DNA of 64,000 bases from Luidia sarsii (GCA_949987565.1 OX465108.1:701656-765655); one strand, 5' to 3'; positions 12,001 to 24,370 are shown, numbered from the stretch's first letter. The notes: generated from the letters alone by a model not told the origin. Made by a program: numbers and translations.

Positions 12001-15000
12001 CTAGATAAGCCTTGAAAACTAGTCTACGAATATCACTAGTCAGTTCAGGTAAAGACTCGCCTTTTCTACGAACCCTTGCTTTCAGCTGAGCACGATAAAG
12101 CTCAGTCTGGCATTGAGGACTAAACCGTTCGTGCAGAGCCTTAACAATAGCTGCATAGTTTGTTTTCTTTGACCCTGGCAAGTCTGTATACACTTGCAGT
12201 GCAGGGCCTCGCAGTTTAACTGCCAGAAAATTGGATGTCTGCACTTCTGTCCAACAATTAATTTGACTACACAGATTAAAATGGGTTAATCAATCATCAA
12301 ATTGGGTGTATCTACCATCAAAAGTATCAGGTACTACTATTGGTTTCTTAACCTGTATAATTACGTACACATGTACAATCTACTGGTGTAGGCCCCTACA
12401 TTGTAAAAGTTTGTAAAGCTGATAAAATTGGAAGTCTGTGTCTGTGATAAAATTGTACATGTCTGTGATAAAATGATGTTCATGTACAGGTAATGTACAT
12501 GGGGCTCAGGTCAAATCAAGTCAAACAAATCGATAAAAAAAAGCATTTTTGATGATTGCGATGATGAAATTCTGTTCGGCTGATGTTTCATTTCTGAAAA
12601 TGAATACAAAACTAAACTTTGTGTCAGATTGACATTACTCGATACAAACTTTATCAGACTTAAATTTGGAATGACTTTTTACAACGTGGTGACCTTTTAG
12701 GAAGCAGTGCTATACATGTAAATCATACTGATCATTCGTTGACAGAATTGTCTGCCCTTTTCCTATCCACACAAATCTTATCAATTGTTTACATTTGTTA
12801 TCATAACTGTATTTGCTAAGTGACCTGCCACCTGTAAAAAATCCCTGGAATGTTTTTTTCTGGTGGTGGGGTTAGGGAGAACCAATTTGGTGCTGGGATC
12901 ACCTCAAACTATTAATGGGATTTCTTTGTTGAATGGTATTAGTAGCTTGGTATACAGTAGGTGTCATTTTGGATGATTTTGAAGGCTCTCTCTTCCAAGA
13001 TTTAGATCTCAAAGGCTTTTTGTAAAGTAGGTCCTGCCTAGATGATGCAGCAGAACATTTAAGATTCAGGAGATTATAAAAAACAAAAAAATGGGGAAAT
13101 TTTCACACAAGTGGGAAAATTTATTGACTCTTTGGGAGAACTTATATTCAGTTCTCAGGATGGGAAAACGTGAATTTAAATATTCACTCTTACACTGACA
13201 GCACTGTGTGCAACTATGCATACTGTCCATACTTGGCCAGTCAGTTTCTTGAAGTATTTGAATCGACCTCTATTGACTCAACCTCTGCACTTCATATACT
13301 GTATGAATAAATAAATATATTCTTTATGCCCGCATTTTGTTCACGCATGAAAAAATGTCTGTATTTTTTCAGCAGGTAGTGAGGCTGAGCAATGGCCATA
13401 CGGTGTTTAATTACTGATACACGTCAAATAGGATAAACACTTAGCTGATAGTATTTTCCTTGAAGCAAAATCATATTATATGTATGCATTACCAGTCAGT
13501 TTGGAGAATTTGAATTTTTTTCTTCTAATATACGGCCCCTTTGTCAAACTGACATAAACCATCTCCTAAACCTAGTGGTTTCAGAATTCTACATTTGACG
13601 TTTAATATTGTCACCATTGTCTTGGATGTTTCCAGGTATTGTCCAATCCAGAGTTCCTGGCTGAGGGGACGGCTATCAAAGACCTGCTGAATCCGGACCG
13701 TGTCCTGGTTGGCGGAGACCAGACTAAGACAGGACGTGTGGCTATGAATGAGCTAGCCTGGATCTACAAGCACTGGCTGAACGAGGACAAAATCATCCTG
13801 ACAAACACCTGGTCCTCGGAACTCTCCAAACTGGTAGGGCTTGACTTAATCGTCTTCAAGAATTACCACAGAATTGGCAAACTATTTACTAACAAAAACG
13901 CAAATGGTCCGAGAATGTTGCTAACTGCTTACTGACTGAAATGAGCATTAAAAATGCAAATCTGACAAAGTGATACAAAATTACAAAAAGGTAGCGAACT
14001 AGTTGCCAACTTCAGCTGCCAGTATTTCTTCAATTTGACTTGACAAAGCATTATAGTAGCATGCTTCGCTAAGTATCCTGAATTTCAAGTAGGGCAAGCC
14101 CTTATTGAATTACACAAATCATCATACAGTCAGGTAAAGAATTGAGCATACATTGCTGATTATGCGTCAAGTAGATTAGACCGTCATTGAATTTCCTCTC
14201 TGTCTCTCTTCCTCCCTTGCAAACCACCACCCTACCCCATCCTACCCCACCCTACCCCACCCTACCCCATCCTACCCCACCCTACCCCACCCTACCCCAC
14301 CCTACCCCACCCTACCCCACCCTACCCCACCCTACCCCACCCTACCCCACCCTACCCCATCCTACCCCACCCTACCCCATCCTACCCCACCCTACCCCAC
14401 CCTACCCCACCCTATCCTACCATATCCCACCCTACCCCTCCCTACCCCACCCTACCCCACCCTACCCCACCCTACCCCACTCTACCCCACCCTACCCCAC
14501 CCTACCCCATCTTACCCCACCCTACCCCACCCTACCCCACCCTACCCCACTCTACCCCACCCTACCCCATCCCTAGGCTGCCAATGCATTCTTGGCACAG
14601 CGTATCTCCAGCATTAATGCAATGAGTGCGATCTGCGAGGCTACGGGGGCCGATGTGGCGGAGGTTGCTCACGCCGTGGGTACCGACTCCCGCATCGGAC
14701 CCAAATTTCTTCAGGCCAGTCTCGGTGAGTCTCCTCGGAGTGCCCGTTGTCAAGATCCTTGCGGGATCTTTCTCAAAGGCAGTCCTACATTTTCGACTCA
14801 CACTCTCAAGACCTGAGGTCTAGCCCAGGCCTGATCTCACTGAATTTGTCCACAAACTGCTCACTGACTAAAATGACCTGCAATACGTAAATCTCAAAAG
14901 TTAGAGGGCATGACGTTTCGATCCTGGCAGGACCTTTCTCAAAGGTCCTGCTAGGATCGAAACTTCAGGCCCTCTAACTTTTGAATTTGTCCACAATTGA

Positions 15001-18000
15001 GAGGGTGTGATACTGTTTTGAACCTGACTTTACATTCGAGTCTACACATGTACGTGAGTCTACATTTAAAAAACTGTAGAGGGCTCGATGTTTCAATCTT
15101 AAACAGGACCTTTCTCAAAGACCCAATCTTCTTGAATTTGTCAAACATACGGAGGATAGAGTCCCTTGAATTTGAATGATATTTCAAGCTACACAGCAAG
15201 GATAGTTTACAGAGTCACCACCTACAACTAGTCTGTTTATTCTAGTGTGTGTAGCTCAGATCACAGCCTCAGTTTTACTGGTAAATTAAAAATATCAGGA
15301 AGTCTAAATGATTTGAGATTGAGACAAAATAACTGACTATATGACAGGATTTCTGCTCACGTTCATTTTGGGGCTGATTTTTTTTTGGGTGGCCAGGATT
15401 TGGAGGGAGCTGCTTCCAGAAAGATGTGCTGAACTTGGTCTACCTCTGTGAAGCATTGAACCTCCCTCAGGTGGCTGCTTACTGGCATCAGGTAGTGTTC
15501 ATGATTAAACTTTGTCAAGATGATTCTGTGCAAAATTCAGAGGCTGTTGCTTTTTTTTTATCCAAGCAGGACCTCTTTCTCAAAAGTAAAGTCCCGCTAG
15601 GATTTGTTAAAATTTGAAAAAGTGAAACTAAAAATTTATCTGTTATGTAAGATGCAAATTATAAAATAGATGGAGGGACTGATGTTTCTATCTGAGCAGG
15701 ACTTTTTACAAGGACCTCCGTGGATAGATGAAAGGATCAGCTAGGATTGAAATAACTGACCCTGTAGCTTTGTCTGCTGTCCTGGTACCCACATGCCAGG
15801 GCAGAATGCGTGCATGCCTTGGTTGGGAGCTTGGTTGTCTTTGCTGCAGTGCACGTCATACATGTCATACACACTGCAAATATTTGATTAGACTTTGATC
15901 CTTCCTAGTATTTGGCTTTCCCTATTGAAAGGGCAATCCCTCCCTCCCTACTTCCTCCCTCCCTACTTCCTCCCTCCGTAACTCCCTCCCTCCCCTCCCT
16001 TGGCAAATATTTCTATCCGAGTCGAATAAACTGAATTTTCCTATAGAAGGGCTGGCGGTTTTGGGAAGGCCAGGACAGAGAACCTTAAGTCTTGTTTTGT
16101 GGTTTGCAGTGAATAAATATGGATCATGTCTACTGTAATCATCTGAAAAAATGTTCTCTTTGGAAGTAATTTAACATAACTGAAGTTTTTCTTATTCTCT
16201 TTTAATGCAATTTGTAATGCAATAAATCAATACAGAGACTGCAATAGGTTTCTTGAAATCCACAGATTTAATTCCGTTTCTCTTTGTTTCGCAGGTCATT
16301 GCCATGAATGATTTTCAGCGTCGACGTTTTGCCAGCAAGATTATCCAGTGTCTGTTCAACACGGTGACCGATAAGAAGATTGCAGTCTTAGGGTTTGCCT
16401 TTAAGAAGGACACGGGGGACACGAGGTAAGTGCTCAAGTGCTCAAGTGCTGAAATTAATTTTGAGTTTGTGAGTAGCGTTGGAGTAGGACAATGCCTCTT
16501 TGAATCACATCAATGTCTTGGTTTACCTCCTCACCTCTAACCGTAGGGAGTCATCAAGTATATACCTGAGCAAGTATCTGATGGAGGAAGGTGCACAGCT
16601 GAACATCTATGACCCCCAGGTGGTGCCTAAGCAGATCATGAGTGAGCTGAAGCATCCAGGCATCTGTGAAAACCCAACACGAGGTGGGTACCAGACCAGG
16701 GAAATTTGAAATGATCCAGAGTCAAACCTTGACTATATCGGCCCGGATAAAAGTCAGGATCCACTAATGCAAACTCACAGTAAATATTCTGAAATTGGAC
16801 ATGATGTTTTGATCCTAGCATGACCTTTTTTGCCTTTGAAAAAGGTTGTGGTAGAATCCGTGTCATACCCTCTACATATGGGACTTAATCATCATGATTG
16901 AGTGTGATCTTCTTCTTGCGTACGAGGCAAGCAGCAATTAGAGGTGCTGCTGTCTCAAGTTGTTGTCGTTCGCCTGGGCTCAATCGGAAGAGCGAGACCA
17001 GTTACCAGGGCCCACCAACTAGGAGGTCGACAACATGGGCCCCATTGAGTGTGACAATAAGCTCTATCTGATACTGAAATCAGAGATGGATGTAGTTCAG
17101 GGCTAGACAGCTCATGTGACAGAGCCCTGATGCATTCAACCACATGTCTCAGTTAAAATCCTGCTGTAGTTTAATGTTCTTAAATTAGTCAAAGTCAACA
17201 AACGTCAACAAACCATTTTGCAACCTGTTTTTAATTCTTAACATTTAAATTTGATTGAAATAATCTTTGTATTTTTGTCTTTATGTCATAGTGGATAACC
17301 TTGTGTCGATTTTCAAGAATCCGTATGAAGCCATCAAGGGTACCCATGCCTTTGTCATCTGCACTGAGTGGGATGAATTCAAGGTACCAGACTCTGTCTT
17401 ATTTACTCTTTGTCATCTTGGGCCGTCTCTTGGTCCTGACTATTGAGAATCCATTTCTATCCCTTGTTTGTCCCGATGGTGCGTGTTTTGGAGAATTTAT
17501 AAAACTCGCTTCACAAATTCATCCTTGGGCAGTTTAGTGGACAGGTGTGTAACATATTTGCATTAAATTGTAGGAGTCATGGGTTCAAATCCTGCCAAAG
17601 CTCATTGGTTTTTTTCTTCATGTACGCCTATGTAATCTGGCAAAGCACTGAGCATAAGATGCTAATTACATGCAAACCATCAGAATGACATTCTCACCGA
17701 TGCAAGTCACCAGGCAATCGGGCAAAGCACTGAGTGAGCATACAGTGCTGACTACACGTCAGGGAAGGGCAAACCCTCATTGAATGACATTCTCACCGAT
17801 GCATATCACCAGGCAATCGGGGCAAAGCACTGAGCATACAGTTCTGACTACACGTCTGGGAAGGGCAAACCCTCATTGAATGACATTCTCACCGATGCAT
17901 ATCACCAGGCAATTGGGGCAAAGCACTGACCATACAGTTCTGAATACACGTCTGGGAAGGGGAAACCCTCATTGAATGACATTCTCACTGATGCATATCA

Positions 18001-18770
18001 CCAGGCAATCGGGGCAAAGCACTGAGCATACAGTTCTGACTACACGTCTGGGAAGGGCAAACCCTCATTGAATGACATTCTCACCGATGCATATCACCAG
18101 GCAATCGGGGCAAAGCACTGAGCATACAGTTCTGACTACACGTCTGGGAAGGGCAAACCCTCATTAAATGACATTCTCACCAATGCAAATCACCAGGCAA
18201 TCGGGCAAAGCACTGAGCATACAGTTCTGACTACACGTCTGGGAAGGGCAAACCCTCATTGAATGACATTCTCACTGATGCATATCACCAGGCAATCGGG
18301 GCAAAGCACTGAGCATACAGTTCTGACTACACGTCTGGGAAGGGCAAACCCTCATTAAATGACATTCTCACCAATGCAAATCACCAGGCAATCGGGCAAA
18401 GCACTGAGCATACAGTTCTGACTACACGTCTGGGAAGGGCAAACCCTCATTAAATGACATTCTCACCGATGCAAATCACCAGGTAATCGGGCAAAGCACT
18501 GAGCATACAGTGCTTATGTGCACACCCACATTGGTAAACCCTCATCCGATATCATTCTCAACAACCCCATATGAACATACCCTCCTACCCATACGTTTGT
18601 CTTTTCCACAGACCCTTGACTACCAGACTGTCTTTGACAGCATGCAGAAGCCTGCCTTTGCCTTTGATGGACGCAGGATACTAGACCATGACCTCCTCCA
18701 GAAGATTGGCTTTCACATTGAGACAGTTGGCCGTAAGACACTTAATAACGACATCAATGGGTACCACTGA
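9057..18770 (+). CDS. UGDH: UDP-glucose 6-dehydrogenase (10 coding exons, 476 aa)
   Basis: This enzyme oxidises UDP-glucose to UDP-glucuronate with two NAD+ in the cytosol. The product feeds glycosaminoglycan synthesis and glucuronidation. Coding exons are 9057-9221, 9832-9969, 10421-10588, 13636-13833, 14577-14724, 15397-15491, 16295-16425, 16547-16683, 17292-17383 and 18612-18770. They sum to 1431 nt with all phases consistent. The N-terminal Rossmann loop GAGYVGG is at residues 10-16. Invariant SELSKLAANAF spans the exon 4/5 junction, with its Lys at about 222. The catalytic Cys is at about 278 in [10 protein letters not shown]. The C-terminal nucleotide-binding domain includes [12 protein letters not shown] and DGRRIL. 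The protein ends about 18 residues shorter than human UGDH and lacks the basic disordered tail. A 5' UTR segment (8991-9056) joins exon 1. The stop codon lies 11 nt before a strong donor at 18781/18782. Introns hold minisatellites, a Ty3/gypsy gag relic and SINE-like copies. Confidence 0.97.
9478..9690 (+). mobile_element. tRNA-headed SINE-like element with intact cloverleaf
   Basis: Bases 9523-9595 (73 nt) fold as a complete tRNA-like cloverleaf. There is a 7-bp acceptor stem with one G-T pair, a D arm with A box TAGCTCAG, and a 5-bp anticodon stem with a 7-nt loop reading GTA (Tyr type). A T arm carries the B box GGTTCAAGTCC. The same 5' flank (TGGCAAAGACTAGTTGACT) and 3' flank (AAAGTTTTCTTTGCCA) recur in other copies, so this is a repeat and not a single-copy tRNA gene. 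It lies in UGDH intron 1. Confidence 0.85.
10790..10947. mobile_element. Foldback (palindromic) repeat, near-complete copy
   Basis: The left arm reads GGGCCTGACGTTTCGATCCT followed by AGCAGGACCTTTCTCAAAGGC. The right arm is its near-perfect inverse and continues through GATTTGCATTTTGGTAA to GCAACATTTTTGTATA. It lies in UGDH intron 3. It is one of about 30 fragments of the family in the window. Confidence 0.9.
11831..12244 (-). pseudogene. Retrotransposon gag fragment (Ty3/gypsy type), antisense in UGDH intron 3
   Basis: An open frame of 137 residues resembles the conserved core of Ty3/gypsy Gag. Features are [11 protein letters not shown], an [20 protein letters not shown] helix, GESLPEL, LVFKAY and RDCFLDAL. 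No zinc knuckle, protease or polymerase frame flanks it, so only an isolated capsid-core piece remains. It runs opposite to UGDH and is probably not expressed with it. The family call rests on motif pattern only. Confidence 0.7.
14228..14573. repeat. 10-bp minisatellite abutting the UGDH exon 5 acceptor
   Basis: About 34 tandem units of CCCTACCCCA (variants CCCTACCCCT, TCTACCCCAC) run up to the acceptor CCCTAG at 14571-14576. The array forms the whole pyrimidine-rich region in front of exon 5 (14577). The 129-residue frame it creates is an artefact of the repeat. Confidence 0.95.
14886..14988. mobile_element. Short foldback repeat copy
   Basis: Both arms are present with almost no loop: GGGCATGACGTTTCGATCCT, then GGTCCTGCTAGGATCGAAAC and GGCCCTCTAACTTTTG. 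It is in UGDH intron 5. Decayed arms also occur at about 15080-15120, 15555-15605 and 15655-15760. Confidence 0.8.
17560..18530 (+). repeat. 96-bp tandem array built from a SINE-like body, UGDH intron 9
   Basis: The word GACATTCTCACC and its variants start at 17687, 17786, 17882, 17978, 18074, 18170, 18265, 18361 and 18456. That is about nine copies, spaced 95-96 bp after the first interval of 99. Each unit carries CACCAGGCAATCGGGGCAAA, GCACTGAGCATACAGTTCTG and GGGAAGGGCAAACCCTCATT. Just upstream (17575-17600) is GGGTTCAAATCC, a tRNA-like B box. So the array looks like an expanded SINE body still joined to a remnant of its head. Confidence 0.92.
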
Positions 18771-18781
18771 CATTGCTGCAG

Positions 18782-19887
18782 GTATGTCATGGGACTCTTT
18801 TTATCACAAATCTTGGTGTACATTATTGGAAGACAACGTAGCTCTCTGACTCCATTACATGTAGCTCAACTCTTTCTCCGTCGCCTATGCAAATGTCTTC
18901 TTACGATTTTTACCTGACAAGGTTGCGTGGCCAATATTCAATGTGTATGATATTGTTTGCCTGCTGAGGCAGATATCTTACAACGTGAGCTGGTTGTGAG
19001 GTTTAGGCGAAGCCAAACTGACCAGCAAATTGGGAAGTTATTTTTGAGGAAAACCTCTATCGTAGGGATGGTTTGGGTGAAAGACAGCATCAAGCAGTGC
19101 TTACATGTCTTCTGTGGAAACATTTTGTATCATGTGAGATGAAAATCTCAGGATGAGTACCGGGGCCAATCTTATAGAGCCGGTTAAGTGGCAACATCTG
19201 CTTAAGCACAAAAAGTCACGATTCATAGGATCACCATGCCAACCCAAACCTCACTCTTGTTTCGTGCCAAGTAATTAAAGAAGAGTGGAATACGAGTCCA
19301 AAGCAAAAGAAAGATTGCGCGACCAATGGTTACATGCCTTCACGTGACTTATAGTTGGTATTTTTGCATCTTATTTGGTGCAAAACAGGAGTGGAAATGA
19401 GCAAAGAAGACTATCACATTGTCCACATTCTTCTTTGTACATTTCCATCGCTGCTCTGTGCCAAATGAGATGCAAAAATACCCACTGTAAGTCACGTGAT
19501 GGCATGTAAACAGTGGTCACGCAATCGGTCTATTGACATCACATTGGGATGTGTTTCTGACTTCAGCGCATTCTGCTAACATTCCCTGACTGGTAACCTA
19601 GGCAACGGCTGGTCCGTTTCTTGTACTCATGCAGCCCCAGAAATCTGACTAAAGCTCTCTCGAATCCTCTTGTCAGGTTTTGTCGCATGCTTGAGTTGAA
19701 ATGGTCTATTTTTTGCTTTAACAAATATTCACCAGGCAATTGTAAAGCTTTCTGCCTGAAAGCTTTATGCTGAGGATTGTTACCTGGTTTAAAAAAACCC
19801 AAATTGGTTGAAACTGGTGAGAATTGTTTATAAAAATTGATAAGTAAATTGATGAAAAATAAACTAAACTAAACTATTACTTAAGGT
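18782..19887. other. UGDH downstream region, probable 3' UTR or UTR intron
   Basis: A strong donor (CAG|GTATGTC) sits 11 nt after the UGDH stop, so part of this stretch may be an intron inside the 3' UTR. AATAAA occurs at 19858-19863. No other coding sequence was recognised. Confidence 0.4.
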
Positions 19888-20503
19888 GATATACAAAAAT
19901 GTTGCAAACTGCTTACTGACTAAAATTACCAAAATGTAAATCTAAAATTTAGTGGGCCTGACGTTTCGATCCTAGCAGGACCTTTCTCAAAGGCAGAGCC
20001 TATGAATTGTGTGTCCTTTGGTTGTATTCCTGTTGTGCTGTACTGTGATTGATGCATGGTATGGGAGAGTACTGCACTAGGGTACCAGGATAAAAATACA
20101 TGATCAGGCTGATGTGAAACTGTGTTCTTTACACTTACCAGTCTGGACAAAACTTGATGCAAAAATACTGAAATTGTATGGAGCCAAAGAGGATTGACCA
20201 AAGCTTGAATTGATGCAAGAAGTCAGTGGAAAAAAATGTACGATTACTGAAAATATACAGATATGAGGGTGTATCATTCAAAAGCTGAAATTTTACGTTT
20301 AAATTTGCGGGATGACTTTTCACAGGATTTTTGACGGTCAATGAATTATTGTTTTGAAAGAAAAATCTCCAAAATGCAGACATCAAAAATAAGGAAGGCC
20401 TGATGTTTTTATCGTACCAGGACCTTTCTCAAGCCAGGACCTTTCTCTGCCTTTGAGAAAGGTCCTGCTAGGATCGAAACGTCAGGCCCACTAAATTTTA
20501 GCT
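19888..20503. mobile_element. Large foldback element with a 434-bp core
   Basis: The left arm (19888-19998) begins GATATACAAAAATGTTGC and runs to CTTTCTCAAAGGCAGAG. The right arm (about 20440-20503) is the inverse of the inner part of the left arm. Between them is a core (20000-20433) that recurs at 20657-21090. The core has no convincing gene; its open frames of 83 and 91 residues recur with the repeat. Confidence 0.8.
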
Positions 20504-20656
20504 AAACTATTACTGTTATTGCTGATCATTTTAATTCAGTACATGTATTTGATACACCGTGATATGCTTTTAAAAATAATTATAATTATGTAATCATGAT
20601 TCAAATGAAACATTTATTTGGGGTCTGTGGGTAGCAGTGCACACTGAATTATTTTT

Positions 20657-21150
20657 CTATGAATTGTGTGTCCTTTGGTTGTATTCCTGTTGTGCTGTAC
20701 TGTGATTGATGCATGGTATGGGAGAGTACTGCACTAGGGTACCAGGATAAAAATACATGATCAGGCTGATGTGAAACTGTGTTCTTTACACTTACCAGTC
20801 TGGACAAAACTTGATGCAAAAATACTGAAATTGTATGGAGCCAAAGAGGATTGACCAAAGCTTGAATTGATGCAAGAAGTCAGTGGAAAAAAATGTACGA
20901 TTACTGAAAATATACAGATATGAGGGTGTATCATTCAAAAGCTGAAATTTTACGTTTAAATTTGCGGGATGACTTTTCACAGGATTTTTGACGGTCAATG
21001 AATTATTGTTTTGAAAGAAAAATCTCCAAAATGCAGACATCAAAAATAAGGAAGGCCTGATGTTTTTATCGTACCAGGACCTTTCTCAAAGGCAGGATGC
21101 TTTGAGAAAGGTCCTGCTAGGATGAAAACATCAGTCCCTCCAAATTTGTA
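20657..21150. mobile_element. Second copy of the 434-bp foldback core
   Basis: 20657-21090 matches 20000-20433 at a constant offset of 657 bases, apparently without differences by eye. It is followed by another pair of short arms with a hairpin (21075-21140). This is a recent duplication or a second insertion of the same element. Confidence 0.9.
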
Positions 21151-24060
21151 AATGATTTACATGGTGTCACCGGAAACACTCCCCTTTTTTTTCTACCATG
21201 CAAACCTTCAAATGTTATGTAATGTGTGGGAGAGCTATTTTTGAGGTTAATGCTTATTTTTTTGTTAAACTGCTTAATGGGATCAGACAAACAGGAATCA
21301 GCATCTTCACTTTTTAATTAAATCGTTGGTAAAAAAAGAAACATCTTAAAGTGCTGGTCATATTGTGACTGATGTTTGTTAAAATTTAAACCCATTTCCT
21401 GGATTGTAATCAGTAGTCATGTGAAAGGAATAGATATTTTTTTATTGGCAGATCATTTTTATTTTATTTTTATTTTGTTTCCTCCAGGTTATGGTTATTT
21501 ATAAAATATTTATTAAATTTAAAAGGTGGTAAAAGTAGGGCTAGCTTCTTCACATTAGATGTCAGAAATGTTGTGACTATGAATCCTATATTCCTGATAT
21601 TGCTGATTTGCTACAGAGGATATCCTTTCGTTTCTTGTATTTTTTTTTCTGTGAAAAATATTGTCCCTTTTTGTCATGTTTGATACAAAGTAATTTTTGA
21701 TCATGCACTATCATCCTGATTTGACAATCTGGAACCAAAATGTATTGGATGCTTAATTTTGTTAGCCATTTCATGAATTCTTTTGTGGCTCAACTGTCTT
21801 TGCTTAGAATGCATGACCCAAGAAATCCATGACTATTAATCCCCTGAAATCAAAATTGACAAATTGACGAATGAAATTCCTTGCTTACCCTTGAAATACA
21901 AGTTGACTTACCATTAGCAACAAATGTTCTGCTGTTGTAAGCAGTTCTTCTCTGCTAGCTGTTATGTATTCTCTGACATCTGGACTGCAGACCCTATCAT
22001 GACTGAATCATGAAAATACAAGAGGCTGCAAACAAATGGACCCCATTTTATCTGTAAAAACACTAAAAACTGAAGGGTGCCTGCACCCCTGCCGTGAAGG
22101 TGGGGAGAAAATGAGTTTTTAGAAATAAACTTGAAACTGTTCAGGGTTTTATTTTAAATTGATGCTTTCTGTCCAAACAGCAAGCAAATTGAATGTTTTG
22201 TGTCTCATATCCAGAATTATGCATTCTTATTTTTTGTTTTGTATATGTGAGATTTTGTATTCGCTGCAGTTGAAAACAATAATAATAAAGGAGGTCAAAG
22301 GTCGTAGGGGAGCTGCCCAAAGAGATATGTGGACTCCCACTGAAAACACGACTTCTGGTAAAGAACACACCAAATTTGAGTTTTAGCTGATTCTTAAAGA
22401 CAGAAAAATTATGCAAAATGATTTTAAACTTAAATGCTGAAAATGTATAAAGGGCTGATGTTCGATCCTAGCAGGACCTTTCTTAAAGACAAGTCTCCCT
22501 CTAAGGCCCTTCAAAAAGTCTTGCTGGGTTGGACATGTTTGCCCCTCTTAATTTGTGAGATGTTTGTAGTTTGTTGTTAAATCCATGTATTTATATTACA
22601 ACACAGACCACAGTGCTCAATTAGCACTGGCAGTGTTATCGATCAGCGGTGTATAATTACTTGTAGTTCTGACAATGTTACACAGCATCGTTGCACATTT
22701 TGTTTCCTCATTTACGTCTGAATTCAATCCCAGTCTTTTCCAGGAAACAGATCATTTAAATAATTAACATTGTAGATATTCAGTATATGGGCTAAAAGGA
22801 AGATTATAGTTTGGTGTGGTACATACCTTGGTTTTCATATATTTTTGATACATGCTTTGTTGACCACATTTTTAGGCATTTGGGTAGTCAACTAGTCATT
22901 GATTTCAGGATATGTGTCAGTCTACATAAGTCTGTTTCTATGGTGATATATATACTAACCCACCTACACTCCAACCCACTCCTGTAATACAATCCATTCT
23001 TGTTATTAGATTTTTGCGCAGAAGAAAATTGGTTAGCTATCCTCAATATCTTGTGATTGGTTATATAGGTTATACTATGTTTGAATTCACTGGCTATGAC
23101 CTCCAATTATGTGCTAGTCTATGGGAGACCCAAGCAAAGGGCTACCAGCACTTTTTTCCATAGACTTGTGTGTTATTGCTAGCCGTAGCCAACTAAGCCG
23201 TAACTGGACACTGCCGAAAGCTGAGATGACGTCTGGCCTCAGACAGTACTTGCTGTAGAATTTTGTGGACCTAAAACCTACAATAGATATGGGGTACGTG
23301 TACATTAATGATATCCATATGAATGTCAGCCATCTTGCTTACAGGGCACCGCTTTTTAGTGAATGAGATTGTACATACTGGCAATGGGAGCTTGGGAGTA
23401 CAAAGGTGGTGGATAGTGGCTTTGGTCTTGAACTTCATCCACCAATGCAGGCTACATCACCTCATGTACAGTGTACAATGTACATGAACATGAACATGTT
23501 CATGCAACTACAGTGTACATTCATCCTTTAGATGCCAGTATATTGTTATAGCCAGGAATTGATTTACTAGGAGTGGTTTTTATGACTCTACAAGTGAAAT
23601 CAATAAAAATGGATATTGTATCGTCGAGATTTATGTTCCTACCATCACAAAAGCAAGACAGAACAACTTCATAAATGTTCACTTTACGTTAAGAAGAGTT
23701 ATTTATTGTATCCATAGTCTGGTTTTAAATAAATAAAATGTAATGATTATAACTTAAATAGTCTGATGTGTGTGTTGTTTTTCTGTTTGGTCATCAAAAG
23801 GTAAGGGATATTTTTAATTTCTGTTTCATAGTTGGAATATATTCAATGAATAGAGAAAAATCCAACATTCTCATTAATATGAGGAAGACCAACAGAACAA
23901 AAACTGAAAATTATTTGACCTCTCCCAATCCTATTTCCTGGATTGACCCCAAAAAGAGAATTATATATAGATACTCTATATATCTATCTATATATCTACC
24001 AGTATATATATATTATATCATTATTTTGTGTTGGTAAGAATACTGAGGGCCTGCAGTAAA
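21151..24060. other. Intergenic gap between UGDH and EIF2B5, no gene seen
   Basis: The stretch is AT-rich with no supported exon. It holds a decayed foldback copy at about 22450-22560 and an (AT)n-like tract at 23955-24015. Open frames are short and random-looking. Confidence 0.5.
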
Positions 24061-24072
24061 AGATATAATTAA

Positions 24073-24370
24073 CACTGCAGGCAATTGGGCAAAGCACTTA
24101 CACAAATCACCCGGCAATCGGGCAAAGCACTGAGAGTACCGTGCTATTGTGTAGGGCAAACCCTCATCGATTTACATTCCTACCTGCACAAATCACCAGG
24201 CAATCGGGCAAAGCACCGTGTACAGTACTGTTGGGTAGGGCAAACCCTCATTGAATTACATTCCTACCTACACAAATCACCAGGCAATCGGGCAAAGCAC
24301 CGAGTGTACAGTACTATGTCGGGTAGGCAACCTGCACTGAATTATATTCCTACCTGCACAAACCAGACTC
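24073..24370 (+). repeat. Tandem copies of the SINE-like body
   Basis: Three to four units share CAGGCAATCGGGCAAAGCAC and GGGCAAACCCTCATTG with the array at 17560-18530, here at spacings of about 84-86 bp (24113, 24199, 24283). The 122-residue open frame across them is a repeat artefact. Confidence 0.85.

Noticed and set aside
14187..14576. 129-codon Pro/Tyr/Thr-rich open frame
   Set aside because: It is the 10-bp minisatellite in UGDH intron 4.
17560..18530. CRISPR-like array
   Set aside because: The units are contiguous 95-99-bp repeats without unique spacers, in an animal intron.
20135..21043. Pair of identical 83-codon frames as a duplicated gene
   Set aside because: They lie inside a duplicated foldback core and have no family resemblance or splice context.
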